Shown: piece after piece, positions 48,001 through 60,196 of the stretch
How the letters are laid out: each line of letters begins with the position of its first letter
Position numbering within the stretch: position 1 is the stretch's first letter
From: Augochlora pura
Lineage: Eukaryota > Arthropoda > Insecta > Hymenoptera > Halictidae
Direction: 5' to 3'
Assembly (NCBI RefSeq): GCF_028453695.1
Contig: NC_135781.1
Coordinates: forward strand, 20,893,640-20,957,639
Length of the DNA stretch: 64,000 nucleotides
Notes under the pieces: model-generated
The model's database searches: none
What the model was told of the DNA's origin: nothing
The model's input: only the letters and a program-made list of their open reading frames with translations
Program-made: the position numbers and the translations under genes

Positions 48001-49090
48001 TTTGAATATTTTCGCTAAGGTTTCCTTTCGTTGCAATTTGCATGCGGTCGCGGTATCAATATTTATTTCGGGAAGAGCGAGACGGATAACGAGGCGCGAA
48101 CACGGGAGACTAGCGCACGTTGCAATTGGCTAATTCGGAGACAAAATTTCCGGCGTGCAGCCGCGCCCCCTCGATTTTTTTTGGCTCGCAAAGCGTTCGA
48201 TGGAGGCGGCGTAGCGGTTATCGACGGAAGGTCGTATCCCATAAAATTTCCGGGCAGCAGTAATCGGAAGGACCCTTCAGCCTAGAAACGACCAGTTACC
48301 TGGAGGCAGTTAAGTTAAATGCCTGTTAGCAGACGTTAACTGCCCGCCGCTATGGGTTCTATTCCGTGGACGATTGCAATTTTAATCGCCTCTTCATTAT
48401 GATTAAATTTAAATCGGCTGTGTGCAGGTCTAATAAAGCTCGTTCCGCGGCGGCGGCGGCGGCGGCGGCCACCCCCGCAAACAGAAAATGTCTCCTGGGC
48501 GGATTAAAATACGCGTAATTAAAACCGTAAAGCGCCGATACGTGTCCCCGAAAATAGACTGTCCGCTTTAGAATAAATGCCGGACTGAAAAAAGCTTTTG
48601 TCTGGTGGTCGCGCGCGCCAGCCGACCCCAGCAGATGATTGAGCTTCATTTGAAGGATCGAGAGCTGTTGATTAATATTCTAGAAATGATTGACGGTAAG
48701 GAACGATCACGTTTCTAAAATCGTGCACGTTGTCCGCTCGACAACGGAACGCCGCGCGCAGCGCCGCGCCGCGCCGGCGGAGTGCTCTCGAGCGCTCGCG
48801 CGCAAAAATGCCATTGACCCCTGGTCGCCATCAGGCTTTCGAAAAGGGGTGGGAAAAAAGACCACGGACACGCTCGCATTCGCGCTCGTGCTCGTATTCA
48901 AGCTCGTCCGGTACCATTTTTCCGCGCACATCCACAGCCTCGCGAAATTATTTATGGCCGTCGAATCACCGTTTTGCGACGAATAATTCCCGAATATCGC
49001 CGGATTTTCCAGCCGATGCCGCATTTTTACGCCGACCCTCGCCGGCGCACTAACTACCAGCGATTTTATTATTTCGAATAATACACGCCG
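48001..49090. promoter_or_regulatory. CpG-rich, TAAT-containing block (candidate enhancer)
   Basis: A sharply delimited GC-elevated block lies inside AT-rich intron. It contains homeodomain-type cores (attaaat, taattaaaac, ttaatcg), a (CGG)n run and no credible coding frame. Composition of this kind inside the intron of a developmental homeobox gene suggests conserved cis-regulatory DNA, but conservation cannot be seen from one genome. Confidence 0.35.
48446..48469. repeat. (CGG)n trinucleotide repeat
   Basis: About eight GCG/CGG units, within the CpG-rich block. Confidence 0.9.
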
Positions 49091-50390
49091 CTAGCGGAGT
49101 TTATGCGATGCCGCTGAAATGCTTTAACATGTGCTTTGCTAACGCTCTTTATGGATAATACTATGCTAGGACGGCTAGATCGAATTAAAAACGGATTAAA
49201 TATTACCGAGATCAATTAGTATCGTACCTTTGTTAATAGTTGAACGGAGAATATTGGGTTTATTCAGACCCGGAGTGTTAACATTGTTCTTTCGGTACTA
49301 GTTTCTGACAATTGATTTAAATTATTATACGTTACCTGAAGGTTGGTAAAAAGTAACGTATATAAAATGTATATCTTAGAATATATGTCAACGAAAGTTG
49401 GTAAATAAATTGATAAAGATTCAGGAAGATTCGCCGTCTAAGTGTTAACTAATTGCAAAATTTCGCACTAGATATTTCACTTTGCCTGGGTCTTTATATC
49501 ATATACTGCCGTCTATAAATAAACACATTTCTATTCTTATAAAATCAATGTGAAATGGTTAATTATTTCTTCCAGACATGTTAATTTCCTTGTTGCTGTT
49601 AATGGAGCAAATATCGATTCGAGGTGTTCGCCAGAAACTGATTAGAAGCTATACAATTTATCTGTAATTAGTAGACTGTGGATTTCATGCATTCGTGGGG
49701 AAATTAAGTAGATGCAATTTAATTATAGTAAAGAAATCCATTATAATGATTGATAAAAGTAGGAACTTCCTTTTTGCTTTTTATAACTTTCAGTTGATGC
49801 AGATAATTTTTATGTTGCATAAAAATCTGCAATCTAACAATACGAATTTTTAGTTTAACCAATTGGATATCTAATTTTTGCTTATGCATTTCATACGAAT
49901 TTTTATAAAGGCATAAACAAACTACTCAAAATTGTTAATTTCATTAGTAAAACTGAATAATCAAGAGAAGTACGTTTTAAAAGGTTGTAACTACATTTTT
50001 TGTTAAATTCTGCAAGCAAATTTGTAGTGGTTAAAAATCATATGTATACAATTAAACAATTTATTCTACCCGACATAAACCTTATCGCGTATATTCACCA
50101 TAATCTTAATATTTTAAATACATGCTGCTCAATGTGCAATAAAAACATTCAAAGCTCTGTTGAAATAAATATTTTACCTACAATTCAATACCAATGCAAT
50201 GTTTCTCGTCTCAGCATAATTCTCATAGTGTTTAACTTTATCCAGCAGAGATTCAATGCTCGATTTTATGTAAAACGACCATAAAGTAATGTTTTCAAAA
50301 AAGTTTTTCTTCGACTACGGTGTATCTTTTATGCATCGAACCCCGTTAAAAGCAACGACTGCATAACTAAACATCGACGCTATGCGTTCA
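49091..50390 (-). other. otp homeodomain intron, AT-rich
   Basis: Nothing recognised. Short frames are of AT-rich composition. Confidence 0.5.
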
Positions 50391-50779
50391 AGGGTTAACT
50401 TCCATCAGCACGGATTCGCAATAAAGTATAAAATCCATGATAAACCTCGTCAAGCGTTTCAGCAACACGCGGCGCCGCGCCGTGGCATGTGAACCATGCG
50501 CGGAATCAGGGCCGAGCGACGCGGCGGCGTTGGAACGCGAGTGAAACAAATAAACGGAGTTATTCTTTATATTTCATTTGCTCCCTACCAAGCATTTTTG
50601 TTTTCGCCTAGCATTTTTGTTTTCCGAACATGCAGCGAGACAACGATTCCCTGTCTGGCAGCCGCGGGGTTAAAAGAAATAGACAGACGTAAATACAAAG
50701 GTATTTATATTTGATCCGAAATAATAAAAGTCGGTCTAATGTAAAATTCATTATGCCCATTACTACTAATTAAACGAAG

Positions 50780-51840
50780 TGAAAGGTCAGGAGTGGAGCC
50801 GCGTACATTTTTCAGCGATAGAAGTCGGTAGCTTTTGATTATTTTATTTCCGTCGATTGCGGGGATATTTCGCGGCGATGCCGGTGGTGCTCGTTGCTTA
50901 TTAAATATCTGATTATCGCGGGTAAAAATTTCACGCTCCCCTCTCTACCTTCCCGACGGGCGAGCGGGCGGGTATCGGAGCCGCGCGTGTAATCTCAGAC
51001 GGCGTGTTTCGCGGCCGACGTTAAACGAGTGACACAATTGAAAACGTTATTGCGTTAGTGAGTAATTAAATGCCTCGCATAATTTCGCCGGAATCGGTTG
51101 GATGATATGCCCCGCGGCTTCAAGCATGCAATTGTTGATTGTAAAGCAGTCTCGCGCGCGCGAGAGCCGCGTAGCCGTGCAAGCAATAGAACAGTTGTTA
51201 ATTAACTGCAATTAGAGACGGGGCGGCAATTACTCTCTTTTCGAGAGCGATAATAAATTACAAGGGATCGATAAATCGTAATATTTCATTATAGTATTCC
51301 AAGTATTTTGTTGGTAATTACGAGCGTGGACCTCCCCGCTCGAGCTGCTAACGCCATCATCGCATTAAAATGGTCCACCGGTTAATTTTTCGCCTCGGGA
51401 TACGAGCACCGCCCCTGCCGCCGCGCCGCGGCCGGCCGATTCGTTCCGGAAATTCGCAACGTTTCCGTTTCCGACTGTTTCGCCCGATTAAAAAGTCCCA
51501 ATTGTTCGCGCGGGAAATTCCACCGATTCTATACAGCCGAGGAACTCTGCCGGTGATCATTGGCTAGCGCCAATTAACCGGTTCCGAACAGAATTTAATA
51601 GCAACCGGGTTATCAGCGGATGCTTTGATTATTTTTTTAACGGCTAGCTGCAAATCCACGCGTGTTCCTTTCACCTTTTCGCAATACAGTAAATTGCACT
51701 GCTATCGATTAACGGTGTTATTATTGTTCAATTCTTTCGGGCATAATCCTGTATTGTCCACAAGTCTTAGTCTCACGCTTTCGTTTCTTTTTTACCTTGT
51801 TTCCGTTACTTAATTAAAATGCCGGGTGCCATCTTTATCG
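50780..51840. promoter_or_regulatory. GC-elevated TAAT-rich block (candidate enhancer)
   Basis: Homeodomain core motifs are dense (ttaattaactgcaattag at about 51197, caattaaccggtt near 51570, several aatta) and set in otherwise GC-elevated DNA. A palindrome CTCGCGCGCGCGAG lies at 51151-51164. No coding frame. Auto-regulation or regulation by neighbouring homeobox genes is an inference. Confidence 0.35.
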
Positions 51841-52700
51841 ACTTGTACAATAAATCATTCTGCATAAAATTCGCTTTTGATCGAGCCGATTACAATTGAA
51901 ATATATTTGAATAACAAATGATTCTGATATTTGAAAATGGGATAATCGAGGTTCTATTGTGTAGTTTAAATTCGAATTGAGAGTATCGTTCATTATAAAT
52001 GCGTGTCCTAAGGCGGGAGCTCTGTGTGCTGAATTGTGCGACATCTTCGTATAAGTACCGAACTTGTCGTAAATCTGCGTTATAGATCATTCAATTGGCT
52101 GTTAACGTCTCTTCTCTATGATCTTTGTGTTATACGTATCGCTGTATTTAGAATATCTAATGAATACTGTAATTAATTGTTAGTAAATTTTTCTGCCTAG
52201 TAATTATTTATAACAGTCGTAGAAGCGATCATCAAAGTCTACAGGCTATAGAGGAAACAAGCTAAAGAACTCCAAATTGATCGGTTGTTTTTGTGTCTAT
52301 TGAAATTTTTTGAATGTGCAAAAGGGTGTGTCCGTTAGGCGATTATTGACATAATCCGTTTCGAAGATATGCAAAGATGAAAGTGTCACTGAACACCCAG
52401 TTTGCCGGCGGGGAGTTAAAGCGCGAACCAAAAATGTCTAAAAATCCGAAATCAGACGCGCAGTATTTGCCGAATTCAAACTTCAAAGTTGCATTATTCA
52501 TCTGTCCAGGTAGCAACTGGAAACATCATTACCATAGAGTCGCCGTTCGAACGACATCGCTTAACATCGGGATACTAAATATAGGGGTGGTGAAGTTGCT
52601 TCCGGGCTACGGTATCGAGCCAAACAACTTCAACCATCGAATGCATTAATTCGATATTAGTCTGGCAAGATCGCTAGAGTGTAGCCGAGGATCAACGATC
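51841..52700 (-). other. otp homeodomain intron, no feature
   Basis: AT-rich with a 90-codon frame at 52377-52649 that has no recognisable domain. Confidence 0.45.
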
Positions 52701-53270
52701 ACCTGCACCCTCTGTGGCCGGTTCCGACCCTCTCCACTGCTAGACAGAGGGGCGGATGGAAGACACGGACGGAAGACGGGCCACGCGTGCACGTGGCACT
52801 CTGTCTGAAAGAATCGCGGAGGCGGTGTTCGGCCCTCTTGAAAATATTCAGCAACGAGGTCCGCCATGGCAAGCCAAGAAATCTTTGATAGCGACGCTCG
52901 ATAGTATAGCGACGCTGGGCGCCGGCGCCTTTCCCTAGCAGCCCCATTGGTGCCTGGGTCCCTCTCCACGCGAGTGCTCGCCGCCGGGTTTCCTTGGAAA
53001 CGCTTCGTTCGCTCTGATGTCTACCCTCGCCCACGGAAAACCTCTTTCAATTAGGCAGCCAGCCACCCCGAGCACCGACCGTCGGCTCTCCTCTCTTTCT
53101 CCTTTTTCTCCGCGCTCGGCCAGCCGCCGGGCCGTTCCGTTCTGCTCCGCTCCGCGCCGCTCCGCGCCGCACGCCGCTTTTCGAAACCGTCTACCTGCCT
53201 CGATGGCAGCCGACTGGCTTTCCGGAATTCCCTTTCGTATCCGCGATCTCCACCCCCGATAACTCCCTTC
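52701..53270. promoter_or_regulatory. GC-rich promoter-like island with CCAAT box and RFX X-box
   Basis: This is one of the most GC-rich stretches of the window, pyrimidine-rich on the plus strand at 53085-53180. It holds an inverted CCAAT box (ATTGG, 52946-52950) about 40 bases before a textbook X-box. Such pairing is typical of RFX/NF-Y-type promoters. No first exon could be assigned; it may start a nested transcript, an alternative otp transcript or a non-coding RNA. Confidence 0.35.
52988..53001. promoter_or_regulatory. RFX-type X-box
   Basis: GTTTCCTTGGAAAC is an inverted repeat of GTTTCC with a TT spacer. It matches the general X-box pattern GTTNCC-NN-GGNAAC bound by RFX factors. Confidence 0.5.
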
Positions 53271-54744
53271 GTTTTCAACAATTCAGCCAGATAGTTTTAA
53301 CCTTCGCACTGCCGCTGGCTGAAAATTCTTCTGCTTTATAGTTTAATTCGCTCTGCAAATTATTTAACGGCAACGTCGCACAGTGGTGTATTGTGCGAGG
53401 ACAAAAGTATTTGGAAATGGAAAAAGGCTATTATTTACTACAATTTCATAAAAAACGCGGAAGATAGAAAATTTAAAACTAAAATCGTGTTAGTCTAGTT
53501 TAATTCGCTGTTGTTATTATTTAACTGCAAATTTTATTCATTTATGATAGAAATTAGTTGATCAAATTCTAAATAGTTAAAACAATTAATGAATCTAAGA
53601 AGTATATTGTTATGTTATTTTCAGCATATTAAAATTCTGAACAAACGGAACAAATATCTACGTAGCTTCTGTGTCTTGTAATCGGTTCAGAGAATTTTTA
53701 TTTTGCAAAATTCATTTCATCCATTGAACTCGTCCATTTCTGAATCGTTTATCGTGTCTGTTAAGTTACTGTAGTTATACTATATTGTCTGACTTTTTCC
53801 ATATTTTGTTCGAATACAACTGTAAATACACTTTTAATAAAATATAAAAATATAAAACAGCTAACTAATCAGATATGTTCAAAAATTTGTATAGGCTCGA
53901 ACTCATTTGGAAGTATGATAAAATTCTGTTTCTTCTTTTAAATGTAATATACTTTATGGAATTATGTTGTTAACACTTTAACTTCGTGTTTTTGTGACGT
54001 AAGAGAATCATTAATGTAATTCAGAAGCTATTTAAAAACGCGCGAGTATCGCACAAGTCCTTTACTGTAGACAAAATATAACGTCTCGTAGGGAAATAGA
54101 ATAAAAGAAGAGATACTAGAATATAGTTTTCTATTTTGCTATCTCAGAATGCAAGAACTGAATATTTTATACGAAATTTTTCAATCTATTTTTGACTGGT
54201 TTTCAAATCCAAATATATAATAATATATAATCCCTACATAGGATTGGACTAGATAATTTTGGACTAGATAGATAGAAAGAAAACACATTTATGTTTTGAT
54301 TTGAAGGAAATGAGCAATATCCACATGTAATCTACAATCTTTTTGTAATTAGATATATTTGAATTGTGAAAACAGTAACAAAGTGGAAGTGAACAACGGA
54401 AGTGAATGAATATTAATCATTGTTAGGAATATCTAATGGATATCTGATGACTACCTTCCTCCAAAATTTTAGCATGGATAATCGACGAGTTTCGAAAACA
54501 AAGGTTCGCCCGTGCTATCCTTAGCAGCTGCTTTTACTAGTTTAGATAATAGGAACAGCAAACATTCAACCAACTGTGTAGGATCTGAGTAACAAAGAGA
54601 GTAGGCTGCCAATTTTGTTTATAAAAGAAACAATTATTGTATCAAAAAAACGATCTCGTTTCTTGTAAATAATATAAACAATATATCTTTTCGATAAAAA
54701 TGAATATTTTTGGAAACTATTTTTAAAATGATCACTATAACAAT
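53271..54744 (-). other. otp homeodomain intron, AT-rich
   Basis: Nothing recognised. Confidence 0.5.
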
Positions 54745-54870
54745 TTGTTTAATTATAGAACAAGCTGGTTATTGTTAGGGAATCATGTGAATTTTTGTCG
54801 ACAGAAAGTTTCGAAACTTGTTGATAGATGGCAACAAGTTGTAAATATTAGCTGCAACTATATTTTTAAT
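54745..54870 (+). pseudogene. Probable mariner-type transposase 3' fragment
   Basis: The frame reads NFCRQKVSKLVDRWQQVVNI then SCNYIF. The pattern of a basic residue cluster, KL..RW..VV and a following aromatic pair resembles the extreme C-terminus of mariner transposases (KLPERW-KVV-..G-YF). Nothing recognisable of the catalytic core lies upstream, so it would be a truncated, inactive remnant. The similarity is short and judged by eye. Confidence 0.35.
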
Positions 54871-57648
54871 CCGAACACAGTGTTTTGTAATCGAGACTCC
54901 GATATTCTCATTACTATTGCATACTCCCAATAATTTCTTTTTACATTGCTTTTATATTCCTATTGCTTCTTTCATTTCTTTTATATTCCTATTTCGAATA
55001 ATCGTAATCGATACTCGATGACTTTCGTAGTGATTTCTAACATTCTTCGTCCTTATATCAAAGGGCCAAGAAATAATTTGCGAAAATCCGAAACGCTTCT
55101 TCTGATATTTAATTGTTTCGAAGTCCTTTCCTTCAATGGGGTCATCCATCAAGTGCCGATCACGCAGAAAGCGCAGATGCTAACTTAATCAGTGATATTT
55201 GCTAAGTGAAGATGAGTAATATTGGTCTCCGATTTGAATGGACTGAACTGTGTCAGATCTTCCGCGATGGAATATTTCTAGTGTACCTTCCAAGGATATA
55301 TTTGAATGGGAATTATACATCCCATACGTCAGTCCGGGGAAAAAAGAAATGGATATGTCGGATTAACGAGCGGAGACCAGAGATTTCTTTCATAATTGTT
55401 TGAATGGACGGTATATATCGTGGTCTTCGAATAAGTGTCGTCCGTGAGGTGGAGGAACGTATGTGTTGACGCGGGAAAGGAAACGAGCGAAACTGTTTGA
55501 TATGCAGCACGACGCCTGGCTTGACTGACGCTTCCAACTTGCGAATAAAATTTTCATGAATTTCTATTAGCTCTCGGTTTTCTAGACGTGTTCCGGAGAC
55601 TTAAAAAAGCTCTGGCACGATGGCTGCTGCCGGGGAACGTGGAAGCTGCTCCCCCGGTGGTCAGCGGTATCGGTTTTATTAATTTTCAGGTTGAGAACCG
55701 GTTGCTCATCTGGCGAATTTTTCAAAGTAACCGTCATATAACATTGAAACCAAATGCTAACTTTCGAGAGTCAACTTTATTTCAGTCACAAAATATGACG
55801 AAAGCAGGAAGAGATCCACAACGTTAACTTTCGGCAGTTTAAGTGCCAACTAATATCTTTTTTAAACTTAAAAACTAATTTCTATTACTATTATTAAATC
55901 TATGATATTATTAAATGACAAAATTTTTTGTTACGGTAAACATACTCGTGATGCGTAAAAAATTGCTGTTTAAGTTGCAATTTTAGTAAAAATTAAAATA
56001 TATTTTCAAACTTGAAGATTATTTAAATATCTTAAGGCCGAGACGAAATAAAACGAATAAATAAACAAATGTAAATAATTATTATAAAAATAAATTATAA
56101 AAATAACCGTGTACAGTGTCTGCGACATATGTTCACCTTCTTGCGACATATTTCAAATAGACACTTATCATAGAGGTTACAATAGCTAATTGATTAAGTG
56201 AGCTAAAGTTTGTTAGGATCTACGATATGCAAGAGCAAACTCTCATGATAAATCTTATCTGATCTACTGCGTGTCTTTTATGTCACTCGTGTGATTGTTC
56301 ACGTCTTAATGATCAAAATAGTATTCTTACTAGACGATTATGAATTTGAAATACATAGAATTATTAATTAAGAAGTACCCCCACTTTGAGCTTACAGATA
56401 AAAATTTCTATAGTCTGACAAAATTCTTTTATAGTTTGCATAATTTTGCGCTAGGTCGAACTCTCTTTGTCTTGTTCAATGGGAAGTTAACAGCATTCCA
56501 GAATCAAGCGGCGGTTTGTCTTTGAATTTTGCGCGTTTCCAGGGGTGGGGAAAGATTCCGGAAAGTTTTGCGGTAGCCCCGTGTCAGGTTGTAGTCCGCC
56601 AAAATTCGAGACTACGTAGGGTGAACGCTTAATGCTACTCCAAGTTTCGCTTTAATCCGAAAAGCCACGGTAGGCCGGTGAAATTGATTTCGAGATACTC
56701 GTGGTTCCATCTCGTTACGGTTATTAAAGCGATCCCTTGTCCACAAAGTAACTCAGAACGAAATACAAATGCCCGGGGACTGTCTCGCGTTCATCAGTAT
56801 CTATGAATCTGTCAATTTCTGGAAAGAGTCCAGATTCTTGTGACGGTTCTAACTATTTTAAACTCTTAAAACGGTTGTATTTTTCTGAGGAAAACCTCGA
56901 AGCTAGAAACCTACAATAGCGGTCAATAAAACAGCACTGCTCCTTGAAAATAAGGGTTCTTGAATATCATTACTTAACCATTGTTCGAAAAATCAAAATG
57001 TCCATAATATTCGGATCTCAGTCACTTAAAATACTTTATATAACCTTATTCTTTTCACGAAATTTTAATTCACTTAAAAATGTACAAAAATGGTCGATTT
57101 TTCGACTATTTCAACCTGTTACTTCATTCAAGAATATTTTCACATTTAAGGAAACTTTATAAGTAACTACGTACTTAAATCTATAGACATTGAATGATTA
57201 AATTGCAAAAGCTGCGCTTCATTGAAACATTAGAATGCAAACGTTCTGACAATAATGCTTTCAATTGAAGTGACAAGATTTAATAGTACCTTGCTGCACA
57301 TTGAAGAATCTGCCAGGTGATGGAGATTTCGAGTAATAACTTTTTACGTATGAATGTTATTCTGTTCTTTTAAATCGGAATAATATTATGTTTCCTCGCC
57401 ATAAATATTTGAGCTTCCATGTAAATGAAGGCAAACAATACATAACAATGATCTGTCGTTTTTAAGAAATAACATTGAAATAATCGTTTGGAAAAGGCTT
57501 ACTGTACTCTGAATTGCTATGATTGGCACAGATAATTCCTTAGCGAGCATGATATAAGCAAATCAGGAATCACCGGCATCTTCAGAACGGTGCAGTTTTT
57601 AGTCGGCTACTGTATGTTGGAGTAGGATATCTTATCGATGATACTCAC
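54871..57648 (-). other. otp homeodomain intron, distal part
   Basis: AT-rich apart from a block at 56540-56780. The end at 57648 is the GTGAGT donor of the homeodomain exon. No other exon is supported. Confidence 0.5.
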
Positions 57649-57830
57649 TTGAACTCGACTCTCCGTGAGGCCAATCTTCACGGCGATCTCCTCCCTAAGA
57701 AAAATGTCCGGATAGTGCGTTTTATTGAAACACCTTTCCAGCTCGTTCAGCTGGCCCGGCGTGAACCTCGTTCGATGCCGTTTCTGCTTCGCCGGCTTGT
57801 CATCGCCTTGTCCGATTCCGGCCGTGTTTC
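57649..57830 (-). CDS. otp: Orthopedia homeobox protein, exon with most of the homeodomain
   Basis: The minus-strand acceptor aatatcgcag ends at 57831 and the donor CAA-GTGAGT is at 57649. The exon encodes NTAGIGQGDDKPAK and then homeodomain residues 1-46, starting QKRHRTRFTPGQLNELER and ending GLTESRVQ. The segments KRHRTRFTP, QLNELER, KTHYPDIF and GLTESRVQ match Otp almost exactly; differences from vertebrate OTP (for example FNKTHYPDIFLREEIAVK) are conservative. The donor falls between homeodomain residues 46 and 47, the common intron position of paired-like genes. Phase 0 at this end fits exon 33262-33439. Confidence 0.96.
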
Positions 57831-60058
57831 CTGCGATATTTTTCATCATCTTTAATCCCGCATACCATCGAGTTCTCTCTGAGCGTTTCCGTAAACTACA
57901 TAAACAATGAAGCATATTCTCATTCAAACACTGACTTATCAATTTCTTTGATTGACCACGACTTGTTTTCAGTGTGTCGATGGTATCGCGAATGGCAGGT
58001 AATTAGATATACAGTGATTTACACTGATTTACATTTTCTTATCAAGTATCTTGTACAAATAATACCGTAGCTCTTTGTGAACAAACATGTGAGTTATTGT
58101 TTTATAGAAGGCAACAGAACTTTTTCGAGGAATGAACTTCTTATAATTTCGAAGATTTTCTAGGCAATCCAGTAATCCTAATCATGCTGCCTCGAAATGC
58201 GAAATTAAAATGAATTAATCGTCAGAACTAGATTTAGATAACAATTATTTATTTTATTTCAGGGAAAGATATTATTAATGAACTTTATTAATTATTTAGC
58301 AATGCAGTGTTCAAATAGCACTACTATTTACTTCGTTATTATATTAACTTCAAGCATAATTTCGCAACAGAAAATTGGAAGCAAGACATCGTCACGAGTT
58401 TATTGTAGAATTTAAAAACAATTAGCGCTTAATAATTAACCATTTTACTTCACAAGATAAGCCTGACGAAGCTCTACTTGGAACCGAAGTGTTCCAAGAA
58501 CCAGCTAATGTTTCTGCATTGTAATGCAGCGAGTTTTCACATCAATGCAATGCAATGGAATGGAAACTATTGAAAATAGCGAAGTTAGGATAACAAAGAG
58601 ATTTATAAAGCCGAACGTTTACACGGCTTTCGTGTCTTCAGTTATTTTGAGCCCGACGATATATCGTCGGAATAGCAAGCATCGCTGTCTTAAAGTGACG
58701 GGAACATCATTCCGTGAAAGCTTTGCCGGAAGTTCAAATACCCTATGAAAAATATATTACACGAAACAATATTAGTTGGTTGGACTGACATAATCTTCGA
58801 ATAAACTGTACCCTACTAGTCATAAAAGTAATCTGATGAAACTAATCAAACAGTGGGGAAATGACGTCAATCAAAATAGCCAAGATATTGCTAAATTTTC
58901 AGCTCCTTAAATGCTCTTTATCAACATTTGATCTCCAGCGTGCAGCACATGTATGCATTTAGAAAATTTGGATGAGTTTCTTTCTTATTTTGAGCCTAAT
59001 AGGATTGTTTAAGGAAAATCAAGTTATTAAAACGGAAACAATAATAGAATTTCACAGAAGAAAAGTTTGCACTACGTTTAAAATATGTATATTCCATGGT
59101 TTGAATGGATTGATGCTGCATTGTTTATGGAGTAAGAAGCAGCTTTCTGCTACGTTTTAATGCAACATCGTAAATTTAATGCTACTATTGGCTAAATCAT
59201 GGTTTCTCCACTTTCTTGTCTCATTCGTTTCGAAACTACCTCTATTATAAATACTTCTAAAAATAGCTGCGCGTTAACTTTCAAAAACGAAGTAAAAATG
59301 TGAAAGAATTGAAACAGGACCCACCAGTTGTCTCGAGTAGCAACGTTCAAACACTGTGGCTTACAGAGGTTGGACAGAATAAAACCAGTCTAGGACCACT
59401 CTTAACAATGAATACCGTTTAAATTTTCTTAAAAAATTAACACATTGAGTACCGCATTGATCGCATAGGGGTGACATCGATTTTTTACTAGATATCAAAG
59501 TTCACTTTTATTGGAATATATTCAAGAAAGGCAAGATACCATCCACTGTGACATAGCTTAACTTTCTAGCTTTAACTTCATTAATTAAGTTTCTTTCATT
59601 TTGCAAGAATTTTTATGGTCGACTTATTTCCTGTTTAAAGGAAATTTAAGCGTCTTTTAAGCGTATAAACAGATGTTAATTTCAACTCTCATTGGCTCAA
59701 TTCAGAGTAGTTGACTCTAATTTTAGCGCACTTGTAGGGTATCAGAAAATAGTCTAAACATCGACATTTTTCAGGTTTGTTTTCGGTACATAACATGTCC
59801 ATTGTACAAGTACAGAAATAAAAAGTATTTCAGACACGTAAGCAACGTTTTCTTTTCTAACAATTCGTCCAATCCCTGCAGACACACAGCAATCACCGTG
59901 GCTGGCAAATCCTGAACCGTTCAAGCAGTCAAGTGAAGATACGGAAAACGGCATCATCGGACAAAATGAGAGTGACACTGTCGGAAATAATAAAGGCTGC
60001 CAAGGCAGCGGCGAGAAGAGAAAGAGGATCAACGGGTGGGGACAAAGTGATCGCTTAC
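57831..60058 (-). other. otp intron of about 2.2 kb
   Basis: Lies between the GTAAGC donor at 60058 and the acceptor at 57831. AT-rich; short plus-strand frames at 58524-58748 and 58972-59160 have no support. Confidence 0.6.
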
Positions 60059-60196
60059 CCGTGCCAGCCATGATCAATTCCTGATGAAGCGTGAGGCCAC
60101 CGCCGGCGGACAGGCCGGTGCCCAAATTCACTCCGAGAACGGGAGTGTCCAACTTCTCGTGCCTCTTCAGGTCCTGTGCATGAAGATCCTTCACTC
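60059..60196 (-). CDS. otp: Orthopedia homeobox protein, N-terminal exon
   Basis: The acceptor tgttcgcag ends at 60197 and the donor is GTAAGC. The 138-nt exon encodes VKDLHAQDLKRHEKLDTPVL, then a Gly-rich stretch and LHQELIMAGT. It leaves one G, which with GA of the next exon makes Gly, so the reading continues MAGT-G-NTAGIG. The start GVKD...L resembles the GMKDAAELL segment near the N-terminus of vertebrate OTP. It needs one base from an upstream exon that should hold the start codon and a short N-terminal peptide. With the four other exons this gives about 329 residues. Otp specifies neuroendocrine and other neuronal fates (hypothalamic in vertebrates; brain, ventral cord and hindgut in Drosophila) as a nuclear DNA-binding protein. 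Confidence 0.8.

Noticed and set aside
57842..57942. Upstream extension of the homeodomain exon frame
   Set aside because: An acceptor at 57831 with correct phase to the N-terminal exon is better supported; the extension shows no Otp similarity.
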